This document shows positions 33,784-40,549 of a stretch of DNA of 47,055 nucleotides, piece after piece. Location: NCBI GenBank assembly GCA_938028625.1, contig CALIZB010000001.1:1-47055 (forward strand), written 5' to 3'. Position numbers and translations under genes: made by a program. The stretch is from an uncultured Bacteroidia bacterium (GTDB taxonomy: Bacteria; Bacteroidota; Bacteroidia; JANWVE01). The first letter of the stretch is position 1; the number at the start of each line of letters is the position of its first letter. The notes below the pieces were generated by a model, which did not search any database, was not told the DNA's origin, and saw nothing but the letters and a program-made list of their open reading frames with translations.

Positions 33784-34785
33784 TCATTCTGTAATGCTTA
33801 AAAAAGTTTCTTTTTTTTCTGTAATTTCGTCTAATATAGCAAATAAAGTAGGAATATGGTTTTCTGTTACTAATTTAGTACGGTAAGATTTAATATTTGG
33901 GACATTTTTGAAATAATTAGCATAATGCCTGCGCATTTCCAATACACCGAGTTTTTCACCCTTCCATTGAATAGAAAATTCAAGGTGTTGTTTACAAGTT
34001 TCTACACGTTTTTCAATACTTGGTGGGGGTAATAATGTGCCTGTTTTAAGATAATGTTTGATTTCATTAAATATCCATGGATAACCAATACTTGCTCTAC
34101 CTATCATGATACCGTCAGGAAGGTATTTTTCCTTATATTCTAATGCTTTTTGGGGGCTATCTATATCACCATTACCGAATATAGGAATTTTTACTTGGGG
34201 ATTTTCTTTTACCTGCCGAATATACGTCCAATCTGCTTGACCTTTGTACATCTGTGCGCGTGTACGTGCATGTATTGTAATAGCTTGTACACCTATATCT
34301 TGCAAACGTAAAACGGCTTCCATGATATTGATATGGTTAGCGTCCCAGCCCAAGCGAGTTTTTACAGTTACAGGTAAAGGGGCTACGGCTTTGACTATTT
34401 CCTCGGTAATTTTTTGCATTTTAGGTAAATCTTGTAATAAGCCTGCTCCTGCGCCTTTGCATGCTACATTTTTTACAGGACAACCATAGTTAATGTCTAG
34501 AACGTCAGGATTACTACTTGCGGCAATCTCTGCACCTTTTCGCATTACCTCTACTTTATCTCCATAAATTTGTATGCCAATAGGGCGTTCGTAGTCATAA
34601 ATATCTAATTTTTTGAAACTCTTATCTGCATCTCGGATTAAGCCTTCTGTGCTAATAAATTCTGTGTACATCATGTCTGCACCATTTTGCTTGCATACCT
34701 TGCGGAAGGGCGGGTCGCTGACATCTTCCATAGGGGCTAATAATAGCGGAAAATTCTCAAAAACAGCATTTCCTATACGTATCAT
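33784..34785 (-). CDS. dusB: tRNA-dihydrouridine synthase, DusB-like
   Basis: FMN-dependent reduction of uridines in tRNA. The 333 residues show LLLAPMEDVSDPPFRKVCK, the active-site region IQIYGDKVEVM and DINYGCPVKNVACKGAGAGL with its catalytic cysteine (in NYGCP or VACKGAG), VKTRLGWD, ITIHARTRAQMYKGQADW, and the FMN phosphate segment GNGDIDSPQKALEY and MIGRASIGYPWIF. The start chosen is ATG at 34785, five bases after a TATTTTTG box; a TTG at 34803 lies upstream of that box and is unlikely to be used. It is followed by recO with a 3-bp gap. Which uridine it modifies is not determined. Confidence 0.93.
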   Translation of the reverse strand: MIRIGNAVFENFPLLLAPMEDVSDPPFRKVCKQNGADMMYTEFISTEGLIRDADKSFKKLDIYDYERPIGIQIYGDKVEVMRKGAEIAASSNPDVLDINYGCPVKNVACKGAGAGLLQDLPKMQKITEEIVKAVAPLPVTVKTRLGWDANHINIMEAVLRLQDIGVQAITIHARTRAQMYKGQADWTYIRQVKENPQVKIPIFGNGDIDSPQKALEYKEKYLPDGIMIGRASIGYPWIFNEIKHYLKTGTLLPPPSIEKRVETCKQHLEFSIQWKGEKLGVLEMRRHYANYFKNVPNIKSYRTKLVTENHIPTLFAILDEITEKKETFLSITE

Positions 34786-34877
34786 ACCTGCAAAAATACT
34801 CAAAAAAACAAAATAAAAATCACTTTACCTGAACTAGGTAAAGTGAAATAGATTGTACTCTTGATACAATAACGTTG

Positions 34878-34949
34878 TGATCCCTACGGGACTCGAACCC
34901 GTGTTACCGCCGTGAAAGGGCGATGTCCTAACCGCTAGACGAAGGGACC
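34878..34949 (-). tRNA. tRNA-Glu (TTC)
   Basis: On the minus strand: acceptor GGTCCCT/AGGGATC (one G-T pair), anticodon stem TCGCC/GGCGG with loop CTTTCAC giving TTC, and discriminator A. CCA is not encoded. It has its own promoter on the same strand. Confidence 0.97.
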
Positions 34950-34971
34950 AGTTTCTTTTAGAAATGGACTG

Positions 34972-35003
34972 CAAAGATACAATGTATATTGTGCTTTTGT
35001 CAA
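34972..35003 (-). promoter_or_regulatory. Promoter of tRNA-Glu
   Basis: On the minus strand, TTG (35003-35001) and TATCTTTG (34979-34972) with a 21-nt gap, then GCAGTCC. The blocks CTTGACAAAAG and TTGTATCTTTGCAGTCC are identical to those of the tRNA-Lys promoter and have the same 11-nt separation. Confidence 0.8.
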
Positions 35004-35113
35004 GAAAAAAATATTTTTTTTATCTATCTTACTGTAAATCAGTATATTTTTTTTATATTTTGAAATACCGCAACAAATATGTTAATTTGCCACAAATTTA
35101 ACTATTGTACTAT

Positions 35114-35869
35114 ATGAAAATTATTGTTTGTGTAAGTTGTGTACCTGATACTACAACCAAACCTACCTTTATAGAAAATAACAGTAAACTCAATGAACAA
35201 GGCGTTCAGTTTATTGTTAATCCGTATGATGAGTATTCTTTGGCAAGAGCTGTGGCGCTTCGTGATGCCAATCCAGGTTCAAAAATTACCGTGATTACTG
35301 TCGGAGAAGCAAGCACAGAACAAAATATCCGTAAAGCACTTGCGGCAGGAGCAGATGAAGCCATTCGTATCAATGCAAAACCTATTAACGCTCAGTATGT
35401 AGCTAAACAAATAGCACATGTCCTTAAAGAGATAGGTTTTGATATTATTTTTACAGGAAAAGAGTCTATTGATTACAACGGCGGCATAACAGGAAACTTG
35501 ATAGCCACAGAATTAGATATTCCTTATACACATAGCGTTACTTCACTTGAAGTTTCAGGTAATGAAGCTAAAATGGAACGTGAAATAGAAGGAGGTAAAG
35601 AAGTAGTAAAATCCAGCTTACCTATGGTGCTGGGTTCTCAAAAAGGTATAGGCGAACCTATTATCCCGAATATGATGGGTATAGCCAAAGCAAGAACAAA
35701 ACCTTTAACAGTAAAAGAACCTATTGCCGTAGAAATTCCTACTCTGTTAGTTACTCATGAACTACCTAAACCCAAAGGTGCAGGAAAATTCTTTAAGGCC
35801 GAAGGTAATGTGCAAGATGCTGTTAATCAGCTAATAGAGTCATTATCCAAAGAAGCAAAAACGATTTAA
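35114..35869 (+). CDS. etfB: Electron transfer flavoprotein, beta subunit
   Basis: Binds AMP and, with EtfA, carries electrons from acyl-CoA and other dehydrogenases. The 251 residues show KIIVCVSCVPDTT, NPYDEYSLARAVALRD, the diagnostic GKESIDYNGG segment near the middle, PMVLGSQKGIGEPIIPN, and a C-terminal helix that contacts EtfA. The start is ATG at 35114; a TTG at 35105 in the same frame adds only three residues. etfA starts 38 bp after the stop. A matching ETF-quinone oxidoreductase is not in the window. Confidence 0.95.
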   Translation: MKIIVCVSCVPDTTTKPTFIENNSKLNEQGVQFIVNPYDEYSLARAVALRDANPGSKITVITVGEASTEQNIRKALAAGADEAIRINAKPINAQYVAKQIAHVLKEIGFDIIFTGKESIDYNGGITGNLIATELDIPYTHSVTSLEVSGNEAKMEREIEGGKEVVKSSLPMVLGSQKGIGEPIIPNMMGIAKARTKPLTVKEPIAVEIPTLLVTHELPKPKGAGKFFKAEGNVQDAVNQLIESLSKEAKTI

Positions 35870-35907
35870 TTGTTCATTTTTCATTAAATTTTTTATTTTA
35901 GCAAGTC

Positions 35908-36879
35908 ATGTCAGTATTAGTATATTTAGATAGCGCAAACGGCGCACTTAGAAAAACAGCTTATGAAGCAGTAGCTTATGCTACACATTTAGGACAGGAA
36001 GTTATAGCTTTAGCTATAGGTAATATAGAAAATACGCAAAGTTTAGCCGATATGGGTAAATATGGTGCAAGCAAAGTATATCATATCAACGACGAAAAAC
36101 TGAAAACCTTTGCTAATGCGGCGTATGCGTCTGTAATTGCACAAGCGGCAAAAGAACTTAATTGTAAAACTATTGTATTTAGTGCCTCTTCTATTGGAGG
36201 AGTAATTGCGCCGCGCGCAGCTGTAAAACTCAATGCAGGGTTGCTCTCTGATATTAACGTATTGCCCAAGGTTGAAAACGGTCAGTTAATAGTAGGAAAA
36301 ACCGTGTTTTCAGGTAAAGCTAATGCTACTTTCAGTCTGAGTGGTGAATACAATGTTATCTCTGTCCGTCCTAATACCGTAAAACCAAGTGAAACAGGCA
36401 GTCCTGTGAACGTAGAAACACTCAACATCAGTGCAGGGGAAACAGATTTTCGTGCGGTAGCCGAAGCTATTCTCAAAACCTCTGATAAAATTTCTCTTAC
36501 CGAAGCAGACATTATTGTTTCAGGAGGTAGAGGTATGAAAGGACCCGAGAATTTTTATCTCATTGAAAATTTAGCCGAAGTACTCGGTGCGGCAGTAGGT
36601 GCGTCTCGCGCAGCCGTAGACGCAGGTTGGAGACCCCATAGTCAACAAGTTGGACAAACAGGTAAAACCGTTTCTCCAACTATGTACATTGCTGTGGGAA
36701 TATCTGGTGCTATTCAGCACCTTGCAGGTATGGGAACGTCCAAAGTGATTGTAGCTATCAACAAAGACCCCGAAGCGCCTATTTTCAAAGTAGCAGATTA
36801 CGGAATTATTGGTGATGCTTTTGAGGTAGTTCCTGCACTTACCGAAGCACTCAAAGCCTATAAGCAAAAAATAAGTTAA
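35908..36879 (+). CDS. etfA: Electron transfer flavoprotein, alpha subunit
   Basis: FAD-binding partner of EtfB. The 323 residues comprise an N-terminal domain (SVLVYLDSANGALRKTAYEA) and a C-terminal FAD domain with VSGGRGMKGPENFYL, ASRAAVDAGWRPHSQQVGQT, GISGAIQHLAGM and NKDPEAPIF, all in family order and spacing. It is co-transcribed with etfB, and probably with the downstream BFN-domain gene, which starts 29 bp after the stop. Confidence 0.96.
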   Translation: MSVLVYLDSANGALRKTAYEAVAYATHLGQEVIALAIGNIENTQSLADMGKYGASKVYHINDEKLKTFANAAYASVIAQAAKELNCKTIVFSASSIGGVIAPRAAVKLNAGLLSDINVLPKVENGQLIVGKTVFSGKANATFSLSGEYNVISVRPNTVKPSETGSPVNVETLNISAGETDFRAVAEAILKTSDKISLTEADIIVSGGRGMKGPENFYLIENLAEVLGAAVGASRAAVDAGWRPHSQQVGQTGKTVSPTMYIAVGISGAIQHLAGMGTSKVIVAINKDPEAPIFKVADYGIIGDAFEVVPALTEALKAYKQKIS

Positions 36880-36908
36880 ATATTTCGGATAAGGAGGAGA
36901 GTACTGTC

Positions 36909-37499
36909 TTGGAAGATTCACGCATACCATTGGAAATATTAGGTTTATCCAGTAGCCATTCCAGTACCCATTCTTACGCACTTATTCTTGGAGAAAAGAA
37001 TGGTAAAAGAAAACTGCCCATTATTATAGGCGCTTTTGAAGCACAGGCAATTGCTATTGAAGTGGAAGGCATTAAACCCAACCGACCTATGACACATGAC
37101 CTGTTCAGGAGTTTTGCAATAGAATTCAATATAAAAGTAACAGAGGTTGTAATCACAGATTTGAAAGAAGGAATATTCTATGCACATATCATTTGTCAGG
37201 GTAACGATATTGTCAGAAAGATAGATGCCCGACCTAGCGACGCTATTGCGATTGCAGTGCGGTTCAATGCACCCATATATACTAATGAAAGCGTATTACA
37301 AGAAGGCGGCGTGGTGCTTAAAGATAACCTCTACTCCTCTACGGAAGAAAACTCTGATACTCGAGAAAATCAACAAAAAGATCTGTCTGTTGCTGAAAAA
37401 TTACAAAAACTTAAACAGGAAATGAATGAAGCGCTTCAAAATGAAGATTATGAACTAGCCGCACGCCTTCGTGATGAAATCAAGCGATTAGAGTCATAA
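36909..37499 (+). CDS. Bifunctional nuclease (BFN/DUF151) domain protein with C-terminal UVR motif
   Basis: A 196-residue protein. Residues 1-135 form the BFN domain, with EILGLSSSHSSTHSYALILG, KLPIIIGAFEAQAIAIEVEG and KIDARPSDAIAIAVRFNAPI. The C-terminal 35 residues match a UVR motif, as in UvrB/UvrC (KLQKLKQEMNEALQNEDYEL followed by AARLRDEIKRLE). This combination is common in Bacteroidota and is presumed to act on nucleic acids, with no settled role. The start chosen is TTG at 36909, with the strong Shine-Dalgarno sequence AAGGAGG 11 bases upstream; no ATG is available before the conserved domain. It follows etfA, and a terminator closes the operon. Confidence 0.85.
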   Translation: MEDSRIPLEILGLSSSHSSTHSYALILGEKNGKRKLPIIIGAFEAQAIAIEVEGIKPNRPMTHDLFRSFAIEFNIKVTEVVITDLKEGIFYAHIICQGNDIVRKIDARPSDAIAIAVRFNAPIYTNESVLQEGGVVLKDNLYSSTEENSDTRENQQKDLSVAEKLQKLKQEMNEALQNEDYELAARLRDEIKRLES

Positions 37500-37530
37500 A
37501 TACACAAACGACAATTTTTTGTAAAACTTC

Positions 37531-37564
37531 TCAGCGTGAGTATATCTGCTCATGCTGATTTTTT
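37531..37564 (+). terminator. Terminator of the etfB-etfA-BFN operon
   Basis: TCAGCGTGAG (37531-37540)/CTCATGCTGA (37549-37558), a 10-bp stem with one G-T pair and an 8-nt loop, followed by six T (37559-37564). Confidence 0.9.
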
Positions 37565-37660
37565 ATGTATCAAACAAGAACATTAACTTATCTTGCTTAT
37601 GAACTTTAATACGCTTTAATTATTCAAGCATAAAAATTTGTATATTTGTTCTTCGTATTC

Positions 37661-38620
37661 ATGTTAGCAGACATACAAATCCCTTTTAGTGATTTTTTAA
37701 CCAAGAGCGAACAATCTAAAATTATAGCTTCTATTATTATCATAGCTGTTTTATGGCTATTGAGGAAGATATTGTATCGTGTATTAGTCAGAAACATAAA
37801 GGAGAAAAAAAGAAAATACCAAATAGGTAAAACTATCAACTATACTATTTCTTTTTTGGGAGTATTAGTAATAGCACGTATATGGTTTGATGGTTTTCAG
37901 TCTATTGCTACATTTTTAGGATTGCTCTCCGCAGGCTTAGCCATTGCGCTTAAAGATCCTGTTTCTAATTTAGCAGGATGGATATATATTATCTGGCGCA
38001 AACCTTTTGATTTGGGACATAGAGTTCAGATAGGTTCTTTTGCGGGAGATGTGATAGATATAAGTATGTTTCAACTTTCAATTATGGAAATTGGCAACTG
38101 GGTAGATGCAGACCAGCATACAGGGCGAGTTATTCATATCCCTAACGGTAAAGTGTTTACAGAACCCTTAGCTAATTATAGTCAGGGTATGCAGTATATA
38201 TGGCATGAAGTTCCTGTACATATTACGTATGAAAGCAATTGGGAAAAAGCAAGAGATATTCTTAAAAATATTGTTATCAAACATGCGGCACACCATACCA
38301 AAGAAGCAGAAAAACAAGCCGCGGAATCCAGTAAGGAATATCTGCTTATAGCTTTAACCTTAAATCCAAATGTATATGTAAGTGTAGAAGATTATGCTAT
38401 CCGCTTAACGATGCGATACTTGTGTAATCCTCGTAAAAGACGCTCCACAGAACAAACTATGTGGGAAGAAGTATTAAAGGCTTTTGCACAGTGTCCTGAT
38501 ATTAGTTTAGCTTACCCTACCACGCGTTTTTATAACAACACTCAAGAAGGTAAACCTCAGTTAGGATATAAACAGCATGTATTTCGTAGAGCTACCAAAG
38601 ATGGCTTTGAAAATTTGTAA
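37661..38620 (+). CDS. MscS-family mechanosensitive channel
   Basis: Small-conductance mechanosensitive channel that releases solutes on hypo-osmotic shock. The 319 residues contain three membrane segments at about 21-37, 58-76 and 81-110, the pore-lining helix with GLLSAGLAIALKDPVSNLAG, the beta domain FDLGHRVQIGSFAGDVIDIS and VIHIPNGKVFTEPLANYS, and a cytoplasmic C-terminal domain. The start is ATG at 37661; a TTG at 37646 is part of the TATATTTG -7 box (37641-37648) and so is probably not coding. The downstream ion channel gene begins 41 bp after the stop. Confidence 0.9.
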   Translation: MLADIQIPFSDFLTKSEQSKIIASIIIIAVLWLLRKILYRVLVRNIKEKKRKYQIGKTINYTISFLGVLVIARIWFDGFQSIATFLGLLSAGLAIALKDPVSNLAGWIYIIWRKPFDLGHRVQIGSFAGDVIDISMFQLSIMEIGNWVDADQHTGRVIHIPNGKVFTEPLANYSQGMQYIWHEVPVHITYESNWEKARDILKNIVIKHAAHHTKEAEKQAAESSKEYLLIALTLNPNVYVSVEDYAIRLTMRYLCNPRKRRSTEQTMWEEVLKAFAQCPDISLAYPTTRFYNNTQEGKPQLGYKQHVFRRATKDGFENL

Positions 38621-38661
38621 GAATCTTTATCAAGTTAAAAATTTTACTTTATTTTGTAAAC

Positions 38662-39438
38662 ATGCTTCGCAGGATATTTCTCAATGAACGGCTGATACTC
38701 AGTGTTATTTTGTGTAATGCTGTGGTTATGTTTCTTTTAGCTTTTGACCAACTCTCCAATAACATTTTTTTAGATACCTTAGACCATGTGTTTACAGTAT
38801 TTTTTGCTTTTGAAGTAGCCGTAAAAATAGGGTTGTTGTCCTGGCGGGTGTATATTTCAGACAGATGGAATATGTTTGATTTTGTTATTACTTTTGTCAG
38901 CCTTCCCAGCCTCCTACTGATTATATTCAAAGATATACCTGACCTTTCCGCACTTTTGGTATTCAGAGTGGTTAGGGTAGCCAAATTTTTTCGTTTTTTA
39001 CGGTTTATACCTGATATTCAAAATTTAATACAGGGCGTAAAAAGAGCAGTGCGAGCTTCTATTTTTGTTTTTATAGTGCTGTTTATTTATATTTTTATCT
39101 TGTCTTTATTCAGTTGTTTTCTGTTTAAGGACTTATGCCCTGAACACTTTAAAAACCCCATAGATGCTTTTTATTCCATTTTTAAGATATTCACGGTGGA
39201 GGGCTGGTATGAAATTCCTGATTTAATCAGTACAAGGTCTAATTTTTTTACAGGTGCATTAGTTAAATTATACTTTGTTTTGGTTGTTCTTACAGGAGGT
39301 ATATTCGGCTTTTCTATTGTTAATGCTATTTTTGTAGATGAAATGGTTAAAGACAACAATGATAATTTGGAAGTACAGGTAAAAGAACTTCATAAAAAAA
39401 TAGATTTACTGTTGGCAGAGAAAAACATCAGAGAATAA
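38662..39438 (+). CDS. Single-domain voltage-gated cation channel (NaChBac-type, Cav-like filter)
   Basis: A 258-residue tetrameric-type channel subunit. S1-S3 lie within residues 11-90. S4 carries positive charges at every third residue (R102, R105, K108, R111, R114), which is the classic voltage sensor. The pore loop is at about 165-190 with filter T178-V179-E180-G181-W182-Y183-E184, and S6 is near 200-225. The C-terminus (LEVQVKELHKKIDLLLAEK) is a short coiled coil, as in other bacterial Nav channels. NaChBac has TLESW at the filter; here TVEGW is closer to repeats I and III of eukaryotic Cav channels, so ion choice should not be assumed to be sodium. It is 41 bp downstream of the mscS-like gene, possibly co-transcribed. 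Confidence 0.88.
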   Translation: MLRRIFLNERLILSVILCNAVVMFLLAFDQLSNNIFLDTLDHVFTVFFAFEVAVKIGLLSWRVYISDRWNMFDFVITFVSLPSLLLIIFKDIPDLSALLVFRVVRVAKFFRFLRFIPDIQNLIQGVKRAVRASIFVFIVLFIYIFILSLFSCFLFKDLCPEHFKNPIDAFYSIFKIFTVEGWYEIPDLISTRSNFFTGALVKLYFVLVVLTGGIFGFSIVNAIFVDEMVKDNNDNLEVQVKELHKKIDLLLAEKNIRE

Positions 39439-39439
39439 C

Positions 39440-39464
39440 AAAAAAACCTGCTTTTTTATAGCAG
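39440..39464 (-). terminator. Possible terminator after the SPFH gene
   Basis: CTGCT (39448-39452)/AGCAG (39460-39464) with a 7-nt loop, followed on the minus strand by a run of T across 39440-39446. It lies 28 bp past the SPFH stop. Confidence 0.6.
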
Positions 39465-39491
39465 ACCTTCTGAATTTATTTCAGAAATTGG

Positions 39492-40303
39492 CTAATGATT
39501 TCCACCCATAATGACAGGAGTTTTGCCGTCTGTGATAATTACTTTGTTTTGAGTGGTTTTAATAGCATCTATCCACTTTTCCATGAGCACTGCTTGGGTT
39601 AAGCCTTGTGCGCGTACTTTATTGGCCTCGGCTTCAATTTTAGCTTTTTCAAGTTCCATTTTTGCTACGGCAAGTTCATTTTTTACCTGTTCTGCCTGCT
39701 GAATGGCATTATTTCTACGTTCAATAGCGGCTATCATAGATGCAGGGGGCTTTAAGCCTGATGAGAGTGAAGTTATAGAGAAAAATTTACGTTCAAATTC
39801 TTGTTTCAGACGGTTTTCTACATGCTGTTCAAAAATATTCATGTGTGTTAGAAGACTATCTGTGCTGTAATTTCTTGCTTCCTCCCTGTACGCGTTGATA
39901 ACCAAAGGGTCAAGGATTTGTACACCAATGTTATCCATCATTTTGTTGGGGTCTGCTAGTCCTACGTGCTTGTAATTAAAAACAATTTCTACCCCTTTAC
40001 CTCGCATAGGCTGAAAAGTAAATACAGGGTCTACGGTAAAAGCACCACCATCGCGAGTAATAATGGTTACTGCGGGAGGGTCCGCACGCTGCTCCCACAT
40101 AGGAACGTTATACAATTCGCTTCCGGGTAGCAAAATACCCCTTGTGAACCTTGTACAAGTTTGAAGTCATCTTTGCCATTTCGGCCGTAATGCTGCATGA
40201 GTACGCCTTCGCAGTTAGGTTTTACGCGGTTACAGCCTACACAGGAAGTAAGCACGAATGCCATTACAGATAAAGTAAAAATAAGCCATGTTTTTGTTTT
40301 CAT
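39492..40303 (-). pseudogene. SPFH/prohibitin-domain lipoprotein, split by a -1 frameshift
   Basis: Two overlapping frames together make one SPFH-family protein. The upstream frame (from ATG at 40303) supplies a signal segment ending LTSC (Cys21 as lipid anchor) and QGVF at residues 54-57. The downstream frame continues LLPGSELYNVPMWEQ, then the SPFH core, and a coiled coil (QAEQVKNELAVAKMELEKAK) to the stop at 39492. Inserting one T in the TTTT run (minus strand, 40135-40132) restores a continuous 270-residue protein. No canonical X XXY YYZ slippery heptamer lies in the right frame, so a real mutation or a sequencing error is more likely than programmed shifting. Confidence 0.8.
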
Positions 40304-40309
40304 ATATAT

Positions 40310-40486
40310 TTAGGATTTGGATTTGAATACTTTTTTGTAAGGAAATAAAACGAGTATAATTAAATGAATAATCATTGTTCTAAATGCCCAATAAGGATGT
40401 GTTCCTTGAAATATAGTAATGTGAAGCACAGCTGATACCGCATTTACAACTACAAAGCAGATAATAAAAATCAAGATTTTTTGCAT
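40310..40486 (-). CDS. Small two-helix membrane protein
   Basis: A 58-residue protein of two hydrophobic segments (ILIFIICFVVVNAVSAVLHI and RTMIIHLIILVLFPY) with a basic tail (KKVFKSKS). It is unrecognised. It starts with ATG at 40486; a TTG seven codons earlier (40507) is the end of a TTACTTTG box and is probably not translated. It ends 6 bp before the SPFH gene start and is probably in the same transcript. Size and composition fit a small inner-membrane protein, but no function is predicted. Confidence 0.5.
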   Translation of the reverse strand: MQKILIFIICFVVVNAVSAVLHITIFQGTHPYWAFRTMIIHLIILVLFPYKKVFKSKS

Positions 40487-40549
40487 AATTTTCAGGTGAT
40501 TAAACAAAGTAAAGATCGGTGAAGTTACTTAAAATCCTATAAAACAAGG

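Noticed and set aside
36571-36981. 136-codon minus-strand frame opposite etfA
   Set aside because: It lies wholly opposite etfA and the start of the BFN gene, both well-supported genes, and its peptide has no family resemblance.
40132-40136. Programmed -1 frameshift in the SPFH gene
   Set aside because: The slip site lacks the X XXY YYZ heptamer in frame and no downstream stimulatory hairpin is evident; a missing base is the simpler explanation.
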